A DNA stretch of 64,000 nucleotides from Flavobacteriaceae bacterium UBA7302 (GTDB lineage: Bacteria > Bacteroidota > Bacteroidia > Flavobacteriales > Flavobacteriaceae), in NCBI GenBank assembly GCA_002471825.1, contig DKQS01000002.1, positions 62,001 to 126,000 on the forward strand, read 5' to 3'. Numbering within the stretch: position 1 is the stretch's first letter; each line of letters opens with the position of its first letter. A model generated the notes under the pieces. That model saw nothing but the letters and a program-made list of their open reading frames with translations. It did not search any database and was not told where the DNA came from. Shown here piece after piece: positions 40,956-49,809 of this stretch. The translations under genes were made by a program, and so were the position numbers.

Positions 40956-41933
40956 TTAATTATTTCTTTCGTAAAGTAACTCATCCATCTTTTCAATGGT
41001 CTGGATGACTACTTTTACTACTTCAATGTAGAATTCTTGATTGATGGTGCTGAAGTCGTCAGTTGGCTTGTGATAGTCCTTATGATCTTCAACTCCGAAG
41101 TATAGGAATGGAATGTTCTCTCGATGGAATGTTTTATGATCACCGATGAATGTCCAATCTACTTGTTCTTTGTTATAAGGGTCATCATGACCAAACAAAA
41201 CGGCAATGTATTCGGTGGCGATATCTTCAATTTCACTCTTTAAATATGGATAGTGATACGTGCCAGCAATGAAAATCTCAGGGTCGAAATCACTGTGTGA
41301 AATCATTTCCATGTTGACATTCAGTGCGATGTTGTTTTTATCAGGATAGGTAGCAAGAAAACTATCTGCTCCTAATGATCCGGCTTCTTGTCCATCAAAA
41401 GCTGCAAAAACCAAATTGTGTTTGGTTGGCTTGTTCTTAAAGTATTTTGCAATCGTCAATAGTGCAGAAACACCAGAGGCATTATCATCTGCTCCGTTGA
41501 AAATATATCCCTTTTGAATTCCAAGGTGATCGTAATGCGCAGTGATTACGATGGTTTTGTCAGTCAATCCGCTGATCGATCCAACAACGTTAGCTCCAGT
41601 TACTGTGGTATCTTTGACATTTGATAAATCATCCAAAGGTTTTGGAATCGGAAAAACACGTTGTCTTAATCTTCCTTTTAAGGTTACAGAGAACTCTTCA
41701 ATAAATTCGTCGTAAACGGGATTTAATCCGATGGCTTGAAACTGTTCGTTTAGGAATTTTCTTGTCTTTAGGTTACCACGCTCCGTAAACTTTCTTCCTT
41801 CCATAGAATCATGGGAGATCAGTTTTACGTTTTCTAGGAGTTCGGTGGTATCAATATCGATGTTGACTGGTTCGTTTTTACAACCAACGATGCATAGCAA
41901 TAAGAATATCCACAAGAGTCTATCTAATTTCAT
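40956..41933 (-). CDS. M28-family peptidase lipoprotein with altered catalytic motif
   Basis: A protein of 325 residues with a lipoprotein signal (LLWIFLLLCIVGC, Cys 18). AHYDHLGIQKGYIFNGADDN gives the first His and the bridging Asp of the two-zinc M28 fold, and DYHKPTDD the last His. In the catalytic block EE is replaced by QE (AAFDGQEAGSLGA, Gln 182), and NMEM stands where NLDM is usual. The general-base Glu is therefore missing and activity is doubtful. It may bind rather than cut peptides. Confidence 0.85.
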   Translation of the reverse strand: MKLDRLLWIFLLLCIVGCKNEPVNIDIDTTELLENVKLISHDSMEGRKFTERGNLKTRKFLNEQFQAIGLNPVYDEFIEEFSVTLKGRLRQRVFPIPKPLDDLSNVKDTTVTGANVVGSISGLTDKTIVITAHYDHLGIQKGYIFNGADDNASGVSALLTIAKYFKNKPTKHNLVFAAFDGQEAGSLGADSFLATYPDKNNIALNVNMEMISHSDFDPEIFIAGTYHYPYLKSEIEDIATEYIAVLFGHDDPYNKEQVDWTFIGDHKTFHRENIPFLYFGVEDHKDYHKPTDDFSTINQEFYIEVVKVVIQTIEKMDELLYERNN

Positions 41934-42006
41934 AAATGAATTTGAACAGCTGGGGAATAAACGAAATGCAAATATATAAGATTATTTGATTTGGAAGTCA
42001 AGATAT

Positions 42007-42040
42007 ATAAAAAAGACCAGATTTCTCCGGTCTTTTTAAA
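42007..42040 (-). terminator. Intrinsic terminator of the beta-oxidation operon
   Basis: Minus-strand hairpin AAAGACCGG / CTGGTCTTT with a short loop, followed by a T run, about 45 bp after the acyl-CoA dehydrogenase stop. Confidence 0.75.
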
Positions 42041-42080
42041 CAAACAACTAAATTTTAAAACAGTTGCGTTTTAAAATATT

Positions 42081-43889
42081 TTAAAAGCAGTATTTATTTT
42101 CAGCGATTAATAAATCTGCAATCGTTTTACGTAACTCAATTACATTTGGGTAGTTCGCGTATTTTGTAAATCGCTTAAGACCCATTAAAAGCATTCTTTG
42201 CTCGTCTCCTTCTGCAAAAGAAACAATACCTTCTCTTGCACTTTTGTTTACGATTTCAACCGCATTATACAAGTACAATTTCGCCATTGCAATCTGACCT
42301 TTCTGATCCTCTTCTCCGAAACGTTTGGCGTTCTTTTCTGCTCTTAACAACGTAGACTCTGCCATGTAGATTTCGTTCAAGATCTCAGCTGCCGCCAACA
42401 ATAATTGTTGGTGTTGCTCTAAATCTGGTCCGTACTTCTGGATTGCAGAACCTGCAACCATTAAGAATACCTTTTTCATTTTTTTGATCATCTCCTTTTC
42501 TTCAGCAAATAACTCGCTGTAATCTGGAGTGTCAAAAGAAGGGATTCCCATCAATTCATCGGCAACAGCTGTTGCTGGACCTAATAAATCAACATGACCT
42601 TTCATTGCTTTTTTAATCAGCATTCCAACAGATAACATTCTATTGATCTCATTCGTCCCCTCGTAGATTCTAGAAATACGAGCATCTCTCCAAGCAGCCT
42701 CCATTGGCGTTTCTTCAGAGAATCCCATACCTCCAAAAATCTGAATTCCTTGATCTGCACAATTTTGTACATCCTCAGAAACAGTTACTTTTAAGATAGA
42801 ACACTCAATCGCATATTCTTCCACACCTTTTAATTCAGCCTCTTGATGCGTGTTTCCTGAAGCGATTCTCATTTCAATACGATCTTCAATATCTTTTGCA
42901 GCTCTATAACTTGCAGCCTCACCAGCATAGGTGTTGGTAGCCATTTCAGCTAATTTGTACTTGATGGCTCCGAAGTTGGCAATCGGTGTTTTGAACTGTT
43001 TACGCTCAGTCGCATATTTCAAAGCAGTTTCCGTTACCCTTCTTTGAGAATCCAAACAAGCAGCAGCTAATTTTATACGACCTACGTTCAATGCATTTAC
43101 GGCAATTTTGAATCCGCCACCTCTTACAGAAAGCATGTTTTCAACAGGAACAATGGTGTCATTGAAGAATACTTGACGTGTTGAGCTTGCTCTAATTCCG
43201 AGTTTGTGCTCTTCTTCTCCTAGCGTAATTCCGTTTGGATTTGCTGGATCGTACTCTACGATAAATCCGGTGATGTTTTTGTCATTTTCAATTCGTGCAA
43301 AAACAATCATCAAGTTACAGAACCCTGCATTAGAGATCCACATTTTCTGACCGTTGATTTTGTAAGCCTTTCCATCTTCGGTTAAATCGGCAGTAGTTTT
43401 ACCTGAGTTTGCATCAGATCCTGCTCCCGGTTCTGTCAAACAGTAAGCGCCCATCCATTCGCCAGAAGCCAATTTTGGAACATACTTTTGCTTTTGCTCT
43501 TCGGTACCATAAAGTGTAATTGGCATTGTACCAATCCCAGTATGAGCACCAAATGCTGTACTAAAAGAACCTGTACCACTTGAGATATACTCACAAGTAA
43601 GCATGGTAGAAACGAATCCCATTCCTAATCCTCCGTATTCTTCTGGAACTGCTACTCCTAAAAAGCCCAATTCACCAGCTTTTTTCATTACCTCTTCGGT
43701 AAGCTTGTAATCTTTAGCTTCGAAACGTTCTCTGTGCGCAATAATCTCTCTTTCATTGAATTCTTTTACAGCATCACGCATCATGATTTGTTCTTCGGTA
43801 AAATCTTCTGGAGTGAAAACGTCTTCACATCTCGACTCTTTTACCAAAAACTGTCCACCTCTTAAGATTTCTTTCTCTGTTGTTTCCAT
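42081..43889 (-). CDS. Acyl-CoA dehydrogenase
   Basis: A protein of 602 residues, longer than MCAD (about 390) by a C-terminal helical domain, as in very-long-chain types. AYCLTEPGAGSDANSGKTTA and KMWISNAGFCNLMIVFARIE are FAD and substrate blocks, and SRIYEGTNEINRMLSVGMLI holds the catalytic Glu. It introduces the double bond in fatty acyl-CoA. It is the last gene of the MarR-FadB-FadA-ACAD operon. Confidence 0.95.
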   Translation of the reverse strand: METTEKEILRGGQFLVKESRCEDVFTPEDFTEEQIMMRDAVKEFNEREIIAHRERFEAKDYKLTEEVMKKAGELGFLGVAVPEEYGGLGMGFVSTMLTCEYISSGTGSFSTAFGAHTGIGTMPITLYGTEEQKQKYVPKLASGEWMGAYCLTEPGAGSDANSGKTTADLTEDGKAYKINGQKMWISNAGFCNLMIVFARIENDKNITGFIVEYDPANPNGITLGEEEHKLGIRASSTRQVFFNDTIVPVENMLSVRGGGFKIAVNALNVGRIKLAAACLDSQRRVTETALKYATERKQFKTPIANFGAIKYKLAEMATNTYAGEAASYRAAKDIEDRIEMRIASGNTHQEAELKGVEEYAIECSILKVTVSEDVQNCADQGIQIFGGMGFSEETPMEAAWRDARISRIYEGTNEINRMLSVGMLIKKAMKGHVDLLGPATAVADELMGIPSFDTPDYSELFAEEKEMIKKMKKVFLMVAGSAIQKYGPDLEQHQQLLLAAAEILNEIYMAESTLLRAEKNAKRFGEEDQKGQIAMAKLYLYNAVEIVNKSAREGIVSFAEGDEQRMLLMGLKRFTKYANYPNVIELRKTIADLLIAENKYCF

Positions 43890-43907
43890 ATTAATATTTT
43901 TATTCTT

Positions 43908-45098
43908 TTAGTTTATAAATTCAAAAATTCCAGCAGCTCCTTGTCCGGTTCCAACACACATGGTTACCATTCCGTATTGACCTGCCATATCTCTCTTTCT
44001 CATCTCATCAAACAATTGCACAGATAGTTTTGCACCGGTACATCCAAGTGGGTGTCCTAAAGCGATGGCACCACCATTTACATTGATGATATCTGGATTC
44101 AGATCCAATTCTCTTATCACGGCTAATGATTGCGAAGCAAAGGCTTCGTTTAATTCAATCAAGTTGATGTCACTTTGTTGCAATCCGGCTTGCTTTAATG
44201 CCTTTGGAATTGCAGCAACTGGGCCAATTCCCATAATTCTTGGAGGAACTCCAGCCGCGGCATAACTCACCATTCTGGCAATAGGTTCAAGTTTTAACTC
44301 TTTTACCATGTCTTCGCTCATAACCATAACAAAGGCCGCTCCGTCACTGGTTTGAGAAGAGTTACCTGCTGTTACGGATCCGTTTGCAGCAAATACTGGT
44401 CTTAGTTTGGCAAGTGCTTCAACACTTGTGCCCCTTCTTGGACCTTCATCTTTGTTTACAGTGAACTTTCTCGTTGCTTTTTTACCTTTAGCGTCGATGT
44501 AGGTTTCCTCTACTTCAATCGGAACAATCTGATCTTGAAAACGATCTTCGTCAAGGGCTTTCAACGCTTTCATATGTGATTGGAATGCAAATTCATCTTG
44601 ATCGGCGCGAGAAACATTGTACTTTTCAGCAACAGCTTCTGCTGTATTTCCCATTCCCCAGTAATAATCTTCATTACCTGCATTCACAATGTTGTAGTTC
44701 AATTCAGGTTTGAAACCGGTCATCGGCACAGAAGTCATACTTTCAGTTCCTCCTGCAATGATACAGTCGGCCATTCCTGATTGAATTTTTGCTACCGCCA
44801 TTCCGATGGTTTCCAATCCAGATGAACAGAATCGATTCACGGTAACTCCAGGAACGTCAACCGTATTCAATCCGATTAAAGAAATGATACGCGCCATGTT
44901 CAATCCTTGAGATCCTTCAGGCATTGCGTTTCCAACGATGACATCATCGATTCTATTTACATCCAATTCTGGAAGTTTTTCCATCATGTATTTGATGGTT
45001 TCAGCAGCGAGCTCATCGGCTCTTTTAAAACGGAAACCTCCTCTTTTAGATTTACCGACTGCAGTTCTATATGCTTTTACGATATATGCTGTTTTCAT
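43908..45098 (-). CDS. fadA: Acetyl-CoA acyltransferase (3-ketoacyl-CoA thiolase)
   Basis: A protein of 396 residues. VNRFCSSGLETIGMAVAKIQ carries the nucleophilic Cys, NVNGGAIALGHPLGCTGAKL the catalytic His, and VTMCVGTGQGAAGIFEFIN the second Cys at the C-terminus. It cleaves 3-ketoacyl-CoA into acetyl-CoA and a shortened acyl-CoA in beta-oxidation. It lies 18 bp before the acyl-CoA dehydrogenase gene and about 80 bp after fadB. Confidence 0.97.
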   Translation of the reverse strand: MKTAYIVKAYRTAVGKSKRGGFRFKRADELAAETIKYMMEKLPELDVNRIDDVIVGNAMPEGSQGLNMARIISLIGLNTVDVPGVTVNRFCSSGLETIGMAVAKIQSGMADCIIAGGTESMTSVPMTGFKPELNYNIVNAGNEDYYWGMGNTAEAVAEKYNVSRADQDEFAFQSHMKALKALDEDRFQDQIVPIEVEETYIDAKGKKATRKFTVNKDEGPRRGTSVEALAKLRPVFAANGSVTAGNSSQTSDGAAFVMVMSEDMVKELKLEPIARMVSYAAAGVPPRIMGIGPVAAIPKALKQAGLQQSDINLIELNEAFASQSLAVIRELDLNPDIINVNGGAIALGHPLGCTGAKLSVQLFDEMRKRDMAGQYGMVTMCVGTGQGAAGIFEFIN

Positions 45099-45104
45099 AA
45101 TTTT

Positions 45105-45177
45105 AGTTTTTAGTGTTTAGTCTTTAGTTATAAGTGATAAACTCATCACTTAAAACTTGTAACTAACAACTCGCAAC
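45105..45177 (-). repeat. Short-repeat intergenic stretch between fadB and fadA
   Basis: The minus strand holds a run of ACTAAA-like words (ACTAAAGACTAAACACTAAA) and a 7-bp inverted repeat AAGTGAT/ATCACTT (45132-45151). The stretch is not coding. Such degenerate runs are frequent between flavobacterial genes, as far as I recall, and might act in mRNA processing or just be drifted repeats. Confidence 0.55.
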
Positions 45178-47583
45178 CTAGTTGCGTAATGGTTTACCTG
45201 TTTTTAACATGTGTTGAATTCTTTCCAACGTTTTACGCTCAGTTGTTAGACTTAAGAAAGCTTCTCTTTCGATATCTAACAAATACTGTTCTGAAACTCT
45301 TGTTGGTTCAGATAAATCTCCACCAGCCATTACATAGGCCAATTTGTTTGCAATCTTTTGATCGTGCTCAGAAATGTAACGCGATGCTTTCATAGAGTCT
45401 GTTCCTACCATGAAAGTACCTAAGGCTTGTTTTCCTAAAACAAGTACATCATTACGCATTGGTTTCTGAGTATATCCAGCTTCTGCCATTAATAAGGCGT
45501 GCTTTTTAGCTTCTGCAAGTTGACGGTCTTTGTTAACTACCACTACGTCTTTTCCTTTCTGTAATACATTCATGTCAAAGGCTTCATAAGCTGAGGTAGC
45601 TACTTTTGCCATTCCGATGGCTAAGAAGTGTTCTTGCAATACATTTAATTGAACATCTCCCTTGTGGAAAAGATCTTGAGCTCTTAAGGCCATTTCTTTT
45701 GATCCACCTCCACCTGGAATTACACCAACGCCAAATTCAACCAATCCGATGTAAGTTTCTGCCGCAGCAACTACTTTGTCAGCATGCATGGACAATTCAC
45801 ATCCACCACCTAAGGTCATTCCGTGAGGAGCCGCGATTGTAGGAATCGCTGAATAACGCATGCGCATCATGGTATCTTGGAAATACTTGATGGCCATGTT
45901 TAATTCGTCATATTCTTGCTCAGCCGCCATCATGAAGATCATTCCGATGTTCGCTCCAACAGAGAAGTTAGCCGCCTGATTTCCTACTACTAAAGCTTGG
46001 AAATCTTTTTCTGCTAAGTCGATCGCCTTGTTGATGCCCGCCAAAACATCACCACCAATGGTGTTCATTTTTGAACGGAACTCACAGTTGATCACACCGT
46101 CACCTAAATCTTCGATTACTACACCAGAGTTTTTCCAAACTTCATTGGACTTTCTGATGTTATCTAAAATGATGAAGGAATCTTGACCTGGTTTTTTGGT
46201 CTGTGCTTTGGCTGGAATGTCGTAATAATAAGTAGCTCCGTCTTTCACTGTGTAGAAAGAAGTTTCTCCTTTTTCCAACATTTCAGTTACCCAAGCAGCT
46301 GGTTCGTAACCTTCTGCTTTCATCAAAGCAACTCCTTCAGCCACACCAATGGCATCCCAAATTTGGAATGGACCGTGTTCCCATCCGAAGCCGGCTCTTA
46401 ATCCGTCGTCAATTCTATATAATTCGTCAGAAATTTCAGGAATTCTTTTTTGAACGTAAGCAAACATAGAAGCGAAAGACTTTCGGTAGAATTCACCTGC
46501 CTTGTCTTTTCCACCTACCAATACTTTAAAACGATCTACTACATTATCAATCGATTTCGTCAATTCTAAAGTGGCAAACTTTGGTCTTTGCTTTTTACGA
46601 TATTCTAAGGTGTTTAGGTCAAGCGATAAGATTTCTTTCTTTCCACCTTCACCAACAACTCTTTTGTAAAATCCTTGTTTTGTTTTGCTTCCCAACCATT
46701 TGTTTTCCATCATTTTGTTTACAAAATCTGGAATGACAAACTTATCGCGCATCTCGTCATTCGGACAGTTGTCTTTCACTCCGTTTGCAGTGTGTACTAA
46801 CGTGTCTAATCCAACAACATCAATGGTTCTGAAGGTTGCCGATTTTGGTCTACCAATAACTGGTCCGGTTAATTTATCAACTTCCTCAATGGTTAATCCC
46901 ATTTCTTGCACCACGTGGAACAAGCTCATGATTCCGAAGATTCCGATTCTGTTTCCAATAAATGCTGGTGTGTCTTTGGCAAGAACGGATGTCTTTCCTA
47001 AGAACTTGTCACCATACATCATTAAGAAATCGGTTACCTCTTGTTTGCAGTTCGGACCTGGAACAACTTCAAATAATTTTAAGTAACGAGGTGGGTTAAA
47101 AAAGTGTGTTACGGCAAAGTGCTCTTGAAAATCCTTACTTCTTCCTTCATTCATAAATTTGATAGGAATTCCAGAAGTATTGGAAGTAACTAAGGTACCT
47201 GGAGTTCGGTATTTTTCAACCTGATCAAATACGCTTTTTTTGATATCCAATCTTTCGGTTACAACCTCCATAACCCAATCAACATCTTTGATTTTTGCCA
47301 AATCATCCTCTAAGTTTCCAGTAGTGATTCTTTCAGCAAAACTTTTTTGATAAATTGGTGAAGGCTTAGATTTCAAAGAAGTAGTAAGCGATGAATTTAC
47401 AATTCGATTTCTTACTACCTTGTCTTTTAAAGTCAACCCTTTGGCTTTTTCAGCATCTGTCAATTCCCTTGGAACGATGTCTAAAAGCAAGACTTCAGCC
47501 CCAATATTGGCGAAATGACATGCAATTCCTGAACCCATAATTCCAGATCCAATAATTGCTACTTTTTTAATTCTTCGAGTCAT
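45178..47583 (-). CDS. fadB: 3-hydroxyacyl-CoA dehydrogenase/enoyl-CoA hydratase
   Basis: A protein of 801 residues. KVAIIGSGIMGSGIACHFAN is the NAD-binding motif at the N-terminus (3-hydroxyacyl-CoA dehydrogenase), and MTLGGGCELSMHADKVVAAA with VEFGVGVIPGGGGSKEMALR is the crotonase domain at the C-terminus. The domain order is the reverse of E. coli FadB and normal for Bacteroidota. It performs two steps of beta-oxidation. It follows the MarR gene after 5 bp. Confidence 0.96.
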   Translation of the reverse strand: MTRRIKKVAIIGSGIMGSGIACHFANIGAEVLLLDIVPRELTDAEKAKGLTLKDKVVRNRIVNSSLTTSLKSKPSPIYQKSFAERITTGNLEDDLAKIKDVDWVMEVVTERLDIKKSVFDQVEKYRTPGTLVTSNTSGIPIKFMNEGRSKDFQEHFAVTHFFNPPRYLKLFEVVPGPNCKQEVTDFLMMYGDKFLGKTSVLAKDTPAFIGNRIGIFGIMSLFHVVQEMGLTIEEVDKLTGPVIGRPKSATFRTIDVVGLDTLVHTANGVKDNCPNDEMRDKFVIPDFVNKMMENKWLGSKTKQGFYKRVVGEGGKKEILSLDLNTLEYRKKQRPKFATLELTKSIDNVVDRFKVLVGGKDKAGEFYRKSFASMFAYVQKRIPEISDELYRIDDGLRAGFGWEHGPFQIWDAIGVAEGVALMKAEGYEPAAWVTEMLEKGETSFYTVKDGATYYYDIPAKAQTKKPGQDSFIILDNIRKSNEVWKNSGVVIEDLGDGVINCEFRSKMNTIGGDVLAGINKAIDLAEKDFQALVVGNQAANFSVGANIGMIFMMAAEQEYDELNMAIKYFQDTMMRMRYSAIPTIAAPHGMTLGGGCELSMHADKVVAAAETYIGLVEFGVGVIPGGGGSKEMALRAQDLFHKGDVQLNVLQEHFLAIGMAKVATSAYEAFDMNVLQKGKDVVVVNKDRQLAEAKKHALLMAEAGYTQKPMRNDVLVLGKQALGTFMVGTDSMKASRYISEHDQKIANKLAYVMAGGDLSEPTRVSEQYLLDIEREAFLSLTTERKTLERIQHMLKTGKPLRN

Positions 47584-47588
47584 TGTTA

Positions 47589-48044
47589 TTAAACTGCTTT
47601 TTTATTGTTTGTATAGATTTTTTTGTTGGCAATTAATTCGTTGATGACCTCCATTACTTTAAAGAAACTAGTTAGGTCTTTTTCGGAAACATGTTCTCTC
47701 ACCTTATTGTTAAACTGAAAGACATATTCCTTAGATATCTCACGCATTTCCTTTCCGAAGTCGGTAAGTTTGATGATCACACCACGACCGTCATCCGGAT
47801 TTTTTTCCCGCATGATTGCCCCTCGATCTTCCATTGATTTTAGAATTCTAGACAAACTAGTAGGTTCCATTCCCATCTTTGGCCCAAGTGCTGTGGATGG
47901 GGTTCCTTTTTCCAAATCAATATTGAGAATTACGAAGGCCGTAGCCATTGTACTATCGTGTTGAGCAGCCTGTTCGTTGTACATTTTTGCAACAGCTTGC
48001 CAGGTAGCTCTTAATTGGTGGTCAATTGAACGATTTTTCTCCAT
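47589..48044 (-). CDS. MarR-family regulator of the beta-oxidation operon
   Basis: A protein of 151 residues. ALGPKMGMEPTSLSRILKSM is the recognition helix region and DRGAIMREKNPDDGRGVIIK the beta-wing with the conserved Asp-Arg-Gly pattern of MarR proteins. It is the first gene of the beta-oxidation operon (5 bp from fadB), and its promoter carries two copies of a palindrome, so it probably represses itself and the operon until an acyl-CoA or other ligand binds. Confidence 0.93.
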   Translation of the reverse strand: MEKNRSIDHQLRATWQAVAKMYNEQAAQHDSTMATAFVILNIDLEKGTPSTALGPKMGMEPTSLSRILKSMEDRGAIMREKNPDDGRGVIIKLTDFGKEMREISKEYVFQFNNKVREHVSEKDLTSFFKVMEVINELIANKKIYTNNKKAV

Positions 48045-48049
48045 TGTGC

Positions 48050-48109
48050 CAAAGATAAATAAATTTATTATGCATGCATAGTAAATTCAAAAAAAATTAT
48101 GCATGCATA
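48050..48109 (-). promoter_or_regulatory. MarR promoter with two TATGCATGCATA operators
   Basis: A perfect 12-bp palindrome TATGCATGCATA occurs at 48069-48080 and 48098-48109, 29 bp apart, within a 16-bp direct repeat (TTATGCATGCATAGTA). On the minus strand, TATCTTTG (48050-48057) is a perfect -7 box only 6 bp before the MarR start codon, so the transcript would be leaderless or almost so. The first palindrome occupies the -33 region. They also lie upstream of the divergent GH16 promoter. Confidence 0.7.
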
Positions 48110-48120
48110 GTATTTTTAAC

Positions 48121-48153
48121 TTTTGAGGAAGGGGAATTAATGCGTATCTTTCG
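48121..48153 (+). promoter_or_regulatory. Promoter of the GH16 gene
   Basis: TTTTG at 48121-48125, a 19-bp spacer, and TATCTTTC at 48145-48152, which is one mismatch from TAnnTTTG. It lies 24 bp before the start codon and 12 bp from the MarR-type palindrome, so the MarR protein might also affect it. Confidence 0.55.
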
Positions 48154-48176
48154 TATCAAATAAACACGCTAACTAC

Positions 48177-49724
48177 ATGAAGAAAAAAATTACTTTCCTC
48201 TTCTTTTTTATTGGTCTCATTTCTTTCGCCCAGCAAATGCCAATTGATTTTTCAAATTCCAATCACACCTTCACTGGTTTTAGTGGAAGCGGTTTCGCGA
48301 CTCGAAACAGTCCGACGGATGCGAATAATGTGGTAGGTCAATTTGCCAATGATGGTGCCAATGCCAACCAAGGATTTTTCATTGATTTGACTCGTGAAAT
48401 CGATTTGAGCTTTCAACAAACCATTTCATTGTCTTTTTATTCATTTGACCCAAACAACCACAGCATTACTTTAAAGCTTGAGAGTGGAGGGTCTGATCCT
48501 AATATTGAGATTACAAAAACGAACATTGCATCCAATAACAGTTGGACAAATAATATCACCTTTGATTTTGGAACTAATGTGGGAACCTATTCAAGGTTGA
48601 CACTTTTTATAGATTTAGGCTCCGCTACGGCTGGGACCTATTTGATTGACAATATTGATGACGGAACCACACCGACTGATCCGAATGCCATCGATGTGGT
48701 GTATGATGTACTAGCATGGTCGGATGAGTTTGATAGCGGAAGCAATCGAGAGGTTGTCAATTCAAGCAAATGGCATCACCAAACATTTGGACCAAACGGT
48801 GGTCGTTGGTTTAACAATGAAGAACAGCATTACACGGATCGAATCGATAATTCTTATGTTCAAAATGGTAATTTATACATTGTAGCGAAAAAGGAAAATT
48901 ACACCTCCAATGGTGTAACTTTGGATTACACTTCCGCCAGATTGAATTCGAAATATGCCTTTAAATACGGTAGGGTAGATGTCCGAGCCAAACTTCCATT
49001 AGGGGATGGAACTTGGCCTGCGATTTGGACCTTAGGCAAGAATATTACCGAAACAGGAGCCTATTGGCAGACTCAAGGGTTTGGAACTACGGGTTGGCCA
49101 GATTGTGGTGAATTGGATATCATGGAGCATGGAATTCATGCTGATAACGTAGTTTCAAGTGCCATCCATACACGTTCGAGTTACGGCGCCACAGTTAATA
49201 TGGACACGTATCCTTTAACTGATGTACACAACAATTACCATATTTATTCGATGAACTGGTCTCCAAATCAGATTACTTTTTTAGTAGATGGTGTAGGCTT
49301 TTATACGTATAATCCTTCCAATAAAAATGCGGCTACTTGGCCTTTTGATTTGGAGCAGTACCTATTACTAAATGTAGCCATGGGTGGTATCGGAGGGACT
49401 ATTGATCCAAACTTTGACCGAAGTCCAATGATTATCGATTACGTGCGGGTATACCAAAACGCTGAAATATTATCGACTCAAAACATCGAATTGAATGAAT
49501 CGGTAAAGATGTATCCAAATCCGAGTAATGGTGTAACCAATGTTTCGAGTGCAAATACCATCCAGCAGATTTCCATTTTTAACATGCTTGGGAAAAAAGT
49601 ATTTGAGAAAAAACCGAACTCCAATAATGTATCCCTATCAACTCGCGATTTCACAAAAGGCATTTACATGGTGAAAATGAAAGTAGACGGTGGAAGCTTG
49701 GTGAAAAAGCTTGTGGTAAATTAG
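48177..49724 (+). CDS. GH16 beta-glucanase (laminarinase type) with T9SS sorting domain
   Basis: A protein of 515 residues with a signal peptide (KKKITFLFFFIGLISFAQQ), a beta-sandwich domain at about 25-165 resembling a carbohydrate-binding module, a GH16 domain at about 175-425, and a type A T9SS C-terminal sorting domain (MYPNPSNGVTNVSSANTIQQ; ending KLVVN). GELDIMEHG holds the nucleophile Glu 312, Asp 314 and acid/base Glu 317. It probably cuts beta-1,3-glucans such as laminarin outside the cell. It has its own promoter. Confidence 0.94.
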   Translation: MKKKITFLFFFIGLISFAQQMPIDFSNSNHTFTGFSGSGFATRNSPTDANNVVGQFANDGANANQGFFIDLTREIDLSFQQTISLSFYSFDPNNHSITLKLESGGSDPNIEITKTNIASNNSWTNNITFDFGTNVGTYSRLTLFIDLGSATAGTYLIDNIDDGTTPTDPNAIDVVYDVLAWSDEFDSGSNREVVNSSKWHHQTFGPNGGRWFNNEEQHYTDRIDNSYVQNGNLYIVAKKENYTSNGVTLDYTSARLNSKYAFKYGRVDVRAKLPLGDGTWPAIWTLGKNITETGAYWQTQGFGTTGWPDCGELDIMEHGIHADNVVSSAIHTRSSYGATVNMDTYPLTDVHNNYHIYSMNWSPNQITFLVDGVGFYTYNPSNKNAATWPFDLEQYLLLNVAMGGIGGTIDPNFDRSPMIIDYVRVYQNAEILSTQNIELNESVKMYPNPSNGVTNVSSANTIQQISIFNMLGKKVFEKKPNSNNVSLSTRDFTKGIYMVKMKVDGGSLVKKLVVN

Positions 49725-49736
49725 CAATCCAAAAGA

Positions 49737-49763
49737 GTAACAAATGTGCTCTATTTGTTACTA
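49737..49763 (+). terminator. Inverted repeat after the GH16 gene
   Basis: AGTAACAAAT / ATTTGTTACT with a 7-nt loop, 12 bp after the GH16 stop. There is no T run behind it, so it may be a weak terminator or an mRNA-stabilising hairpin. Confidence 0.45.
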
Positions 49764-49809
49764 ATAGAAAGAAACTTGAGAATATCAACTTAAACAGACC
49801 CATCAGTTT

